From Bactericera cockerelli (lineage: Eukaryota > Arthropoda > Insecta > Hemiptera > Triozidae), in the NCBI GenBank assembly GCA_024516035.1, contig CM044966.1, forward strand, positions 21,735,185 through 21,799,184: a DNA stretch of 64,000 bases, written 5' to 3'. A model generated the notes under the pieces. The model made no database searches and was not told where the DNA came from. It worked only from the letters and a program-made list of their open reading frames with translations. The position numbers were made by a program, and so were the translations under genes. Below, piece after piece: positions 30,362 through 40,216 of this stretch (position 1 is the first letter of the stretch; every line of letters starts with the position of its first letter).

Positions 30362-33300
30362 ATGTCAGCTTTACCACCATTTTCGAATTCGTTGTTACCT
30401 ATGAAGATTTCTGGTTTGAATGGTACGCAACAGTATGAGGCATGGAAATTATTTCGGTTCCAATTTGAAAACTATTTGGTGGCAGCCAAAGTCGACGACA
30501 AGGATGAAGAAAGGAGAGTCGCCTTATTATTGCATTTATTAGGCGCGGAGGTGGTACCCATTTTTCAGTCTTTCAATAAGGACGTGAAAGCATGCAAGTT
30601 GCCTGATTTGCTCAAATTATTCAATGACTACTTTGCCCCGAAGAAAAATACAGCTTTGGAAAGACACAAATTCTTGTCAAGGAAACAACTTCCTGGTGAG
30701 CCACTCGAGTCATTCCTTACTGACTTGAAAAATTTGGCAGCTCCTTGTGAATTCAAAGACTTAAAAGATTCTCTTGTCAGAGATATTTTTATACTTGGTC
30801 TTGTTGAAGAAAATGCTCATATCAAGGAGAGATTACTACAAGAAGGGGACAAGGATTTGAACTTTGTAATGGATTTGGCGAGGACAATCCAGATGTCAAT
30901 GGCAAAGGGAGAAGATGTCAGCAAAGCGGAGGTCATGAAAGTCTCAAGATTCAATCGTGGGTACAAGTCGCAGCCGCAGAGGTCGTCACAAGGTCACTGG
31001 TCGGGTTCGTCAAAATCAAAGTCCAGTCAGTCGAGCCAAGGAACGTGTGGAAGATGTGGTCAAGTACATAGAAATGCGTGTCCAGCAGTCAATGCCATAT
31101 GTCACAAGTGTTCAAGGAAGGGACACTATGCAGCTGTATGTAGGAATAGGAAGAACGTGAAGCTAGTCAACTATGAAGAGTCTACTAGTGTAGGGTGTGT
31201 TAGTGAGCCAGATAATTCAAGTAATGAATTTTTCATTGGATGTGTGCAAATCAATTCTGTCAATGAAGAGGATTCGCATTCTAGTTCAGTGAGTTCCTGG
31301 ATTGTTGGAGCTATTATCAACAATAAGCTCATTGACGTGTGTTTGGATACCGGAGCCGAAGCTGATTTGATGAGTTACTCAGAGTTCAAAAAACTCAAAT
31401 TACCGGATTCAATTATCAAGCCTACTACTAGTAAATTAACATCCTATGGAGGTACAGTTATAACCACCAAAGGTCAGTGTATCTTATTGTGTAAAATAAA
31501 TGATATGTCCTTAAATGTCAGATTTTTTATTGCAGAAGGTTCTCAAAAAACTATTCTGGGTCTTAAGTCTTGTAATAAGTTCAATTTAATAAAGAAAATC
31601 GGAACCGTAAATTCTCATCAGTCAAGTGATTATTCAAATTTGGTAAAAAGTTATAATGATGTCTTTGAAGGTCTTGGGTGTCTACCTGGGGATTGTTCTA
31701 TTACACTCAAAGAAAACGCAGTACCACACATTGACCCGCCCCGTAGAGTTCCTTTTAAATTGTTGTCAAAATATAAAGAAGAATTAGAAAGGATGCAAAA
31801 AATGAATGTAATTAAAAAAGTCTCAGAACCTCAGTTATGGTTAAATTCTGTAGTTTTAGTGTCTAAACCAGACAATAGTCTAAGAATTTGTCTAGATCCA
31901 AGGCCTCTTAATAAACAAATAATTAGATCTCAATATCAGTTACCTAATATAGAGGATATTCGTGCTAAGCTCACAGGAGCCACAATTTTTTCAAAACTTG
32001 ACGCAAGTACAGCGTTTTGGTCAATAAGATTAGATGAAAAATCCTCTGATTTATGTACGTTTGGTACTCCTTTTGGCAGATTTAAATTTTTAAGACTTCC
32101 TTACGGTATTTGTATTGCCTCAGAAAAATTTCACCAAAAAATGGTAGAGTCTTTCTCAGATATACCGGGTGTAGTTATATACGTTGATGATCTATTAATT
32201 TATGGTAAAAATAAATTAGAACATGATAAAATTTTAGTTAAGGTTCTAAACCGAGTCAGAGAGATTAATTTAAAACTAAATAAGAAAAAATGTCTTTTTG
32301 GTCAAAATAAAATATCGTTTTTGGGCCAAATATTTCAGTCAAGTGGGATGATTCCAGATAATACTAAAATTGATGCTATCACAAAAATGCCAGTGCCAAA
32401 GTCTGTCAAGGATTTACAGAGATTCTTAGGCATGGTCAATTATCTAGCTAGTTTTGTACCTAATCTCTCAGAAAAGTGTCTAAATTTAAGAAAACTACTT
32501 AAAAAAGAATCGTTGTGGTGTTGGGAGAGTCAGCACGAAAAAGAATTCGCAGAGCTAAAGCAAATTATTTGCAAAGCCCCTGTATTGTCGTTTTTTGACG
32601 TCAACAAACCTATTGTGCTAAATGTGGATGCTTCTCAAGCCTCAGTGGGCGCATGTCTACTTCAGTCTAGTAAGCCAGTGGCTTATGCCTCTAAGTCGTT
32701 CACAGATTGCCAAAAGAACTATGCTCAAATCGAGAAAGAGCTTTTTGCAATCTGGTTCGGATGCTCTAAATTTCATCAATTCATTTTTGGTCAGTCTATT
32801 GTTGTCGAAACGGATCATAAACCATTAATCACATTATTTAAAAAATCGTTATCAGACATTCCCAACCGCCTACAACGTATGATGTTAAAATTACAAATGT
32901 ACGACTTACATGTTATTTATAAGTCAGGGAAATACATGTATGTTTCGGACACACTGTCTAGGGCAGCTTTAAAAGAAAAGTGTTACGAATTTGAAGAAAG
33001 TCTGGATCAGGAGTTAGCTGTTCACACTAATATGTTTTACAGGACTCTTAATGCTACTGATAAAAAATTACAAGAAATCGCTACAGCAACAAAAAATGAT
33101 CCAGTCTTGCTTCAGGTGACTCAGTACATTAAAAAAGGTTGGCCTACTCATAAAAATTCTGTGGTTCAGTCTGTCAGGTCATTTTTTATGTACAGAAATG
33201 AATTACATGTTTTAAATGACATTGTTTTTAAAAATAACGCTGTTGTTATACCTCAAGCTATGCAGTCTAAATTGTTAAAAGATGCTCACGTTGGCCATAT

Positions 33301-34501
33301 GGGTTTTACTAAAACCAAGAATTTTGTAAAACACATAATATTCTGGCCTACTCTTTATGACGACATAAAATTTATGATACAGAACTGCGCAGCTTGTCAA
33401 AAGTTTCAACCTAGTAACAGTAAAGAGCCACTTATTCCACACGAAGTACCTACTTATCCGTGGGAAAAAGTTGGCGTAGATCTGTTTGAATTTGAAGGTC
33501 AAAAATATTTAATAATTGTAGACTATTACTCGAAATTTTTTGAAACTGTATTGTTAAGTAGTTCAAACGGTCAGATAATTATTAAGCATTTTAAAAGTAT
33601 TTTTGCTCGTCAGGGCATTCCAGCCCAGCTCATTAGTGATGGAGGTCCGCCTTTTAGTTCAAAAGAACTAAAAGAATTTTACAGTGCTTGGAATATTGAA
33701 CACAAGTGTTCATCTCCTTATTATCCTAAATCAAATGGTTTAGTAGAGCGAACAGTTAAATTAGTTAAGACTACATTGTATAAATGTAAAGAGGACCGGA
33801 CAGATCCTTATTTGGCTATGTTACAATTACGAAATTCTTGTCAAGATGGGCAACAATCTTCTTCAAAGTTGCTAAATTCAAGAAATTTGAGGACAAATTT
33901 ACCTACTTCAAAAAGTCACTTAAAAGTCAGTCCGGTTCCCTATAGACAATATGTAAATACGAATAAAAAACGTATTAGTAACATGAAATCTCAATATGAT
34001 AAGCATGCTAAATCCTTACCTGAATTCAAAATAAATGATTACGTTTATTTTCAGAAAAAACCTCAGGATACATGGCAATCAGCAGTCATTACTAAACTAC
34101 CCAATGAATTAGGCTCCTTCAGAGCATATCAAATTAAAACTCCTGATGGTAAACTGTTCATTAGGAACAGAATTTTCTTGAGAAAAAGATATGACAATCC
34201 AAACTTAAGAGCAGAACAAAGTCTTGCTAAAGATAAAGAAAAGGATTTAGTATGTGAAGGAAAAAATTATAAATTGTTCATACGTAATGAATTTCCTGCA
34301 ACTTTTTCAAATGATTTAAATTCATCTCTTGAGAATGATCCTACTTTGTCTACTATAGTTGTGAGTGATGATTCATCAACCTATGATAGTCCCGAGGAAT
34401 ATCTAGATGGTTCATACTTACAGTACTTGTCTAGTGAGTCTGAACCAGAATTGGATAATACAACAGAAGATCCAACATGGGATCCTAGAACTATGGGATA
34501 A
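30362..34501 (+). CDS. Gypsy Gag-Pol polyprotein (1,379 aa, one frame)
   Basis: Retrotransposon structural and replication polyprotein. Order seen: Gag (~1-220); two zinc knuckles (CGRCGQVHRNAC and CHKCSRKGHYAAVC, ~235-260); protease with LDTGAEADLMS (~328); RT with SKLDASTAFW and IYVDDLLIYG (~545 and ~606); RNase H with NVDASQASVG (~753); integrase with an HHCC-type zinc region (GHMGFTKTK..CAACQ) and catalytic D, D, E in VGVDLF, ISDGG and LVERT, the last two 35 residues apart. ATG at 30362 chosen as the first in frame. Gag and Pol share a frame without shift, as in some Mag-like lineages. Open throughout, so it may be recently active, although the 5' LTR lacks its promoter half. Confidence 0.9.
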   Translation: MSALPPFSNSLLPMKISGLNGTQQYEAWKLFRFQFENYLVAAKVDDKDEERRVALLLHLLGAEVVPIFQSFNKDVKACKLPDLLKLFNDYFAPKKNTALERHKFLSRKQLPGEPLESFLTDLKNLAAPCEFKDLKDSLVRDIFILGLVEENAHIKERLLQEGDKDLNFVMDLARTIQMSMAKGEDVSKAEVMKVSRFNRGYKSQPQRSSQGHWSGSSKSKSSQSSQGTCGRCGQVHRNACPAVNAICHKCSRKGHYAAVCRNRKNVKLVNYEESTSVGCVSEPDNSSNEFFIGCVQINSVNEEDSHSSSVSSWIVGAIINNKLIDVCLDTGAEADLMSYSEFKKLKLPDSIIKPTTSKLTSYGGTVITTKGQCILLCKINDMSLNVRFFIAEGSQKTILGLKSCNKFNLIKKIGTVNSHQSSDYSNLVKSYNDVFEGLGCLPGDCSITLKENAVPHIDPPRRVPFKLLSKYKEELERMQKMNVIKKVSEPQLWLNSVVLVSKPDNSLRICLDPRPLNKQIIRSQYQLPNIEDIRAKLTGATIFSKLDASTAFWSIRLDEKSSDLCTFGTPFGRFKFLRLPYGICIASEKFHQKMVESFSDIPGVVIYVDDLLIYGKNKLEHDKILVKVLNRVREINLKLNKKKCLFGQNKISFLGQIFQSSGMIPDNTKIDAITKMPVPKSVKDLQRFLGMVNYLASFVPNLSEKCLNLRKLLKKESLWCWESQHEKEFAELKQIICKAPVLSFFDVNKPIVLNVDASQASVGACLLQSSKPVAYASKSFTDCQKNYAQIEKELFAIWFGCSKFHQFIFGQSIVVETDHKPLITLFKKSLSDIPNRLQRMMLKLQMYDLHVIYKSGKYMYVSDTLSRAALKEKCYEFEESLDQELAVHTNMFYRTLNATDKKLQEIATATKNDPVLLQVTQYIKKGWPTHKNSVVQSVRSFFMYRNELHVLNDIVFKNNAVVIPQAMQSKLLKDAHVGHMGFTKTKNFVKHIIFWPTLYDDIKFMIQNCAACQKFQPSNSKEPLIPHEVPTYPWEKVGVDLFEFEGQKYLIIVDYYSKFFETVLLSSSNGQIIIKHFKSIFARQGIPAQLISDGGPPFSSKELKEFYSAWNIEHKCSSPYYPKSNGLVERTVKLVKTTLYKCKEDRTDPYLAMLQLRNSCQDGQQSSSKLLNSRNLRTNLPTSKSHLKVSPVPYRQYVNTNKKRISNMKSQYDKHAKSLPEFKINDYVYFQKKPQDTWQSAVITKLPNELGSFRAYQIKTPDGKLFIRNRIFLRKRYDNPNLRAEQSLAKDKEKDLVCEGKNYKLFIRNEFPATFSNDLNSSLENDPTLSTIVVSDDSSTYDSPEEYLDGSYLQYLSSESEPELDNTTEDPTWDPRTMG

Positions 34502-34587
34502 AAATTTGGGCATAAATAAATTGCTTGCAGTTGAACTGGCCTTGTTTTTAATTAGCCTGTTCATGCAAAGTTTTTATTTTTTAATTT

Positions 34588-34590
<3 letters not shown>

Positions 34591-34628
<38 letters not shown>
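34591..34628 (+). repeat. 38-nt poly(A) before the Gypsy 3' LTR
   Basis: Lies between the stop codon and the LTR, followed by GGATCA. It occupies the polypurine-tract position but is unusually long and pure A. Confidence 0.7.
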
Positions 34629-34633
<5 letters not shown>

Positions 34634-34634
34634 A

Positions 34635-34773
34635 TGTAGGTACCTATGTCTTATGTAATATATGTACTTATATAATATATGTATCTACTCAGAGATAGGC
34701 AACTGATCTGATAATAAAGTATTGACAGTCTTTGTTCCAACCTCATGAAAGCTCGTCTTCTCATTACGTAACA
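34635..34773 (+). repeat. Gypsy 3' LTR (139 bp)
   Basis: Starts TGTAGGTACC and ends ACGTAACA. Contains TATATAATATATG (TATA-like) and AATAAA in the shared part. Confidence 0.8.
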
Positions 34774-36506
34774 GGGTACATGTGCTAATTATGCGGTTTC
34801 AGTTATAAATTTTTTTTTATACAGGGTGGTTCAAAAGTCAGAAATTGAGGAGTCAACTTTCGATTTTTAAATGGATTGACCTGAATTTTATTTGATAATT
34901 TTACTTCTAAAATGATTCCTGAGTACTTTTTTAAACAAAAATATTACATACAGGGTGGTTTTTTTTCGACCAATTTTTTTTCTAAATCTTGAATAACTCA
35001 AGTTCGGTTAATTTTTTCGAAAACAAGAATAGAATGTGTTTGTGTAATAAATACACGCACTTTCAATTGGCATCAAAAAATTTTATACAGGGTGGTTCAC
35101 AAGTGAAATAATGACTTGATTTTTTTTAAAACCGAGTTTTTTTAATTTTTTATTTAGGATTAATAATTCTCCTCTAATTTTACACATTTTTCGTTAGTTA
35201 TATCGAAAAAACAAAACTAAAGTGTTGTACAGGGTGAGACATAATTTTTTTGTAACACCCTGTATATGGGCAGTCCAAGAGACGCAAAATTAAATATTAA
35301 GACTAAATATGCAAGAAAAACTTTGATTTTTAATTAAACTAAAAAGTTATAGTTTTTTAACTAATATTGTCGCATGGACCACCCTGTAGATATTTTCCTA
35401 AACTATCATATAGGTACTCTAAGTTGTATAAAATTCAACGAACACTTCGAATCATGTGGGAAAAACAAGTAAAAAACACGAATTTGAAGCCATTTTCAAT
35501 TTGGTGTCCACACTGAATGATTTTAAAACTTGAAATAAAAAGTAGGTAGGTGTAGACACAAAATTGAGCATGGCTTTTTGAATTCATTTTTTTTCTTTCA
35601 GATTTGGACTCCTCGTTGAATTTTAGACAGTTTCGACTACCCATATGATGGTTTAAGAAAATATCTACAGGGTGGTCCATGCGACAATATTAGTTAAAAC
35701 ACCATAACTTTTTAGTTTAACTAAAAATCAAAGTTTTTCTTGCATATTTAGTCTTTATATTTAATTTTGCGTCTCTTTGACTGCCCATATACAGGGTGTT
35801 ACAAAAAAATTATGTCTCACCCTGTACAACACTTTAGTTTTGTTTTTCGATATGACCAACGAAAAATGTGTAAAATTAGACGAGAATTATTAATCCTAAA
35901 TAAAAAATTAAAAAAACTTGGTTTAAAAAAAAATCAAGTCATTATTTCACTTGTGAACCACCCTGTATAAAATTTTTTGATGCCAATTGAAAGTGCGTGT
36001 ATTTATTACACAAACACATTCTATTCTTGTTTTCGAAAAAATTAACCGAACTTGAGTTATTCAAGATTTAGAAAAAAAATTGGTCGAAAAAAAACCACCC
36101 TGTATGTAATATTTTTGTTTAAAAAAGTACTCAGGAATCATTTAGAAGTAAAATTATCAAATAAAATTCAGGTCAATCCATTTAAAAATCGAAAGTTGAC
36201 ACCTCAATTTCTGACTTTTGAACCACCCTGTATAAAAAAAAATTCATAACTGAAACCGCATAATTAGCACATGTATCCTAGATTTTTTTATTTTTCAAAA
36301 ACTCTTTCAGGGGCCGAGTAATTTGAGGTGTCCAAGTTTGGTGGGACACCCTGTATGTCAATTTTTTTTTTTTTTGGCAGTGGACCAAAATAAGTCCATA
36401 CAGCCACTTTTTATATGTCCATTTATATCTAATAAAGTGTTGAATAATAATAATAATACAAGACTTTTTCTAGAAACTAAATAGTCCTATTTTCAATTAA
36501 TCAACT

Positions 36507-36776
36507 TCAAATTAGCGCATCTTGAAAAATAAGAGCTTGATCATGACCTCTAACAAAATTTGTTGTGAATGTTTTACAGTGTGTTTTACTATTAAGAACT
36601 ATAGAAAGTCCATTGTGAATGGACACGTTACTCATGGGTACAAAATGTCTATGAACAATATTCAAAGTGTCACGCAGGACAGTCAAGCATAGCTCTTTCA
36701 AATGTTTCTTATGGATTTGATGTGTTTTGAAGAAGTTGAGAAGTATAGGTGAGGCAGACCGCGAACACCAAACCAT
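36507..36776 (-). other. Chimeric 89-codon ORF made by the palindrome junction
   Basis: The first ~50 codons are the C-terminus of the R2/R4-type LINE (ELCLTVLRDTLNIVHRHF). The rest, after the junction at 36622, is the tail of the conserved 69-codon ORF (HNGLSIVLNSKTHC..QDALI). The two join in frame. No evidence of expression. Confidence 0.35.
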
Positions 36777-37724
36777 AGACCATGCACTTTCCAGTTTTGA
36801 ATTCCATATTTGTCTTTGAAGTAAGGTATGGTGGGTTCATAGATGGCTTTTTTTCTCATTGTCTATCATTTGATCTTGATGATCTTCATTGGTTTCCCAG
36901 CGCAGTGTAGGGTCAATGATGAGCACATTGTTGTGCTGTCGATCAATAGCTATGATATCCGCTCTTCTATTTTGATTCTCTCCGTCACTGGTTACTGCTT
37001 CACGGTGAACTTCCTCATGAACTTCCCATCCTTTCTGGCGAAACAGGTCAGCTGTAGTGGTGCGGATTTTATGGTGGGCAGAATTTCACAACAGCTCAGA
37101 GCGAGGACAGATGCCACTGATGTGGGGAATCGTTTCGATTAGGTTTTTCTCTCTGCAAATTGGGTTTCTGCAGAGGCGATTCCCTTGACTCCTACCACCT
37201 GTTCCGCGGTTAGACATCGAGTTCATAGAGAGTTTTAATGCATTTGTCCACTCGCTACTTGTCAATCCTTGTTTATTAGAAATCCAGTCATTGGTGATTG
37301 GGCAGGGTTTGTACCATTTGATTCCTACGCCACCAAAGCAGGTTTGCAGACATTCAACAAGGATTTTGGCACTTGTTTCGTCTATTGCGATGATAGTTGT
37401 ATCGTCTGCAAAAGCTAGAGCCGTCAATTTTTCTAAGTTTGAATCAAGTTCAAATCCATGTTCGATTGTCACGCTATGGTCAGTAATGAGTTTCAGAATG
37501 AAATCCTGACACAGATTGAAGATAGTCGGTGATAGCAGCAGGCCTTGAGCTAATCCACAGTGAATATTGATCGGACAGGATGACTTGTTGTTCAGCTCAA
37601 TCTTGGTAGAATTTGCTGTTGCCAGATTGAATATTAAACTTCTGAGACCACATAGAATAGAATATTATATAGAAAAATATATAAAAACAGATGTCCTAAC
37701 TAAAGGGCGGAGTTATTGCCTATG
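36623..37724 (-). mobile_element. R2/R4-type LINE fragment with internal deletion (duplicon 2)
   Basis: Same family as 19338-21452. The 3' UTR was lost at the palindrome junction. About 660 bp between the RT palm and thumb is deleted, so QTCFG joins directly to VGIKWYKPCP. The endonuclease part is frameshifted. The same deletion is in duplicon 3. Confidence 0.8.
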
Positions 37725-37900
37725 GCAATTCTTTTAAAATTCCTAATTGCATGGAGAAAAAAAATAAGAAAGAGACCAAGTACAGCAAAGTTGCTCACAA
37801 GGTTACAACATGCACAAATATTAGGAAAAATATACTATATATTATTTGACAATAACAAAAATATCACGTCCAATTATAAATTATAGGGGTAAAGCCCCCG

Positions 37901-38866
37901 TCATGTATGACCATGCAGTTGAAAAACGTTGGACTCTAATAAAACAAAACAAGTGTGAACCAACATATGGCTTTTAAGTTGACCAATTTGTTTAAATGAT
38001 TTTTTACATATCTTACAACTGTGAGGCTTTACACCAGGTTGAATTCTCATGTGTTTTTTTAAATTACCTGATTGAACAAATGATTTTTTACAGATATCGC
38101 AACTGAAAGGTTTTTCACCTGTGTGAATCTTCATGTGATTTTTTGCTGAATAAGACAAAGTAAATGACTTCCTACATACCTCGCAACTGTAAGGCTTCTC
38201 TTGAGGGTGATTTCTCATGTGTTTTTTTAAATTACTTGATTTAGTAAATATTTTTTTACATATCTTACAATTGTAAAGATTTTTGCCAAGGTGAATTTTC
38301 ATGTGTCTTTTTAAACTACCTGATTCAGTAAATGATTTTTTGCATATTTTACAACTGTAAGGCTTTATGCCAGTGTGAACTCTCAAGTGTTTTTTTAAAT
38401 TACCTGATTCAATAAATGATTTTTTACAGATATCGCAACTGAAAGGTTTTTCACCAGTGTGAATCTTCATGTGTTTTTTTGCTGAATTTGACGAAGTATA
38501 CGATTTTCCACAAATCTTGCAACTGAAAGGGTTTTCACCAGTGTGAATCCTCCTGTGTGTTTTCAATATATGTGATCGAGTAAATGATTTTCCACATTCT
38601 TCACAACTGAAAGGCCTTTCACCAGTGTGAGACAACAGGTGATTTTTTAAAGCAGTTTTAGAAGTAAATGATTTTTTACATACATCACAACTGAAAGGCT
38701 TTTCACCAGTGTGAGACAACAGGTGATATTTTAAAGAATCTTTAGAAGTAAATGATTTTTTACATACATCACAACGGAAAGGCTTTTCCCCAGTGTGAAT
38801 CCTATTATGAATTTTTAATAAAATTGATTGAGTAAATGATTTTCCACATTCTTCACAACTGACCAC
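37901..38866 (-). pseudogene. Zinc-finger copy 3, 3' half (eleven fingers)
   Basis: Continues the gene from 38853-40178 in a different frame: eleven fingers, starting with CEECGKSFTQSILLK, and the family C-terminus. The ATG at 38864 is created by the break and is unlikely to be a natural start. Otherwise intact and very like copy 2. Confidence 0.8.
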
Positions 38867-40178
38867 AACCAGTGTGAGCCCACAGGTGATATTTTAAATT
38901 CCATTGTTTATTAAATGTTTTTTTACATACCTCACAACTGAAAGGCTTTTCCCCAGTGTGAATCCTCCTATGAGTTTTTAATATACTTGATTGAGTAAAT
39001 GATTTTTTACATACATCACAACTGAAAGGCTTTTCCCCAGTGTGAACCTTCAGGTGTCTTTTTAAATTACTTTGTTGATAAAATAATTTTTTACATACAT
39101 CACAACTGAAAGGCTTTTCCCCAGTGTGAATCCTCCTATGAATTTTTAATATACTTGATTGAGTAAATGATTTTCCACATTCTTCACAACTGAAAGGCCT
39201 TTCACCAGTGTGAGACCACAGGTGATTTTTTAAAGTAGCTTTATAAGTAAATGATTTTTTACATACATCACAGCTGAAAGGCTTTTCCCCAGTGTGAACC
39301 TTTAGGTGACTTTTTAAATAACTTTGTTTATTAAATGTTTTTTTACATACCTCACAACTGTAAGGTTTTTCACCGGTGTGAATTCTCATATGACATTTTA
39401 AATACCTTGATTCAGTAAATGATTTTTTACATATCTCACAATTGAAAGGTTTTTCTACTGAGTGGTTAATGGGATCACTTTTGCCATATCTATCTGAAAA
39501 TGACATTTGATATTCATGTTTTACTTCTTTTTGGAAACATAAATGATTTTTGAGATCACCAGATACAACAAAAGAGCTTTGACAAGAATCACATTCAAAT
39601 GACATTCCTTGCTCATGTTTAATGTTCTCTATCACAAATTCACTATCCTGAGACTCACATTGAATATTATCGGTCACAACTTCACACTGGGGCTCATTAT
39701 TGGTATTCTCCATCACATATTCACTGTCCTGTGGCTCACATTTGATGTTTTCTGTCACACGTTTAGTGTCATAAAAACTGTCTGTCATAACAAATGAACT
39801 TAAACCACAGTCTTCATGCACTTCTTGTTTCTCTGTCATAACTAGTGAACTTAATTCACAGTCTTCATGCACTTCTTGTTTCTCTGTCATAACTAGTGAA
39901 CCTAATCCACAGTCTTCATGCACTTCTTCTTCCTCTGTCATAACTAGTGAACCTAATCCACAGTCTTCATGCACTTCTTCTTTTTTTATAAACCTATGCA
40001 CTTCTTCTTTCTTTATAAACAAATCGCATACATGTGGATGAGTAAAGATTTCATCTCCTTCAATACCAGAATGAATGTGCACAAGACTTCCCAATGCTGC
40101 AGCATTGTTTGCACAAGATGACATCATACCTGACTTGATTTTATCATTCACGTTTTTCTCTACATTAATTGTTGACAT
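38853..40178 (-). pseudogene. Zinc-finger copy 3, 5' half (441 codons)
   Basis: Has the shared N-terminus, four 17-residue repeats (one with CELSS), the degenerate finger and seven canonical fingers, then a premature stop (AHTGCGQL). The cause is at 38853-38880: where copy 2 has 33 bp encoding the linker TGERPF and start of the next finger, copy 3 has 28 bp with changed sequence, a net 5-bp loss. Finger 5 (CDVCKKLFYQQSNLKRH) is extra relative to copy 2, so the full array had eighteen. A 441-residue protein with seven fingers could still be made. Confidence 0.85.
39788..39985 (-). repeat. 51-bp coding minisatellite, 4 units (copy 3)
   Basis: Four units; one carries CELSS in place of CGLSS, another has EEEEV in place of EKQEV. 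Confidence 0.85.
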
Positions 40179-40210
40179 TGCAACTATTTGTTAAATTTTT
40201 TGTATGTTTC

Positions 40211-40216
40211 TTTATA
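40211..40216 (-). promoter_or_regulatory. Candidate TATA box of zinc-finger copy 3
   Basis: TATAAA, 38 nt before the ATG, as in the other copies. Confidence 0.4.

Larger units (their letters stand above)
30064..34773 (+). mobile_element. Gypsy-type LTR retrotransposon with truncated 5' LTR
   Basis: A single gag-pol frame flanked by direct repeats ending in TCATTACGTAACA. The 3' LTR is 139 bp and starts TG, ends CA; the 5' LTR keeps only the last 73 bp. TGGTGTCAGGTG, a plausible tRNA primer-binding site, starts right after the 5' LTR (30137). It sits inside the left arm of the palindrome, so it inserted after the palindrome formed. The empty site can be read from the right arm near 36275: about four bases next to the 5' LTR break are missing, which suggests a deletion rather than clean integration. 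No env. Confidence 0.9.
29716..36622. repeat. Large palindrome, arms about 1 kb, centre near 35532
   Basis: The left arm is 29716-30063 plus 34774-35520, split by the Gypsy element; the right arm is about 35545-36622. The outer 270 bp of each arm is duplicon flank (part of the 69-codon ORF, LINE tail, poly(A)). The inner part is an element bounded by ATACAGGGTGTCCCACC and GGTGGGACACCCTGTAT. Each arm has further CACCCTGTA-type motifs at intervals: 34822, 34951, 35092, 35229, 35260 and 35391, mirrored at 35665-36230. Outer arms look nearly identical; the central ~130 bp per side has clearly diverged. No ORF with a known domain lies in the core. It resembles a fold-back element. Confidence 0.85.
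21454..37725. repeat. Duplicon 2 of the array
   Basis: Starts at the same junction sequence as duplicons 3 and 4 (CCTATGGCAATTCTTTT). Private features are the Jockey-type LINE at 27989-28997 and the palindrome with a Gypsy element at 29716-36622. It shares GATTCAACCAACTGGG with duplicon 4, where 1 and 3 have a longer version. Confidence 0.9.

Noticed and set aside
30957..31160. 67-codon ORF within Gypsy gag
   Set aside because: Alternate frame over the zinc-knuckle region; shadow of the main polyprotein.
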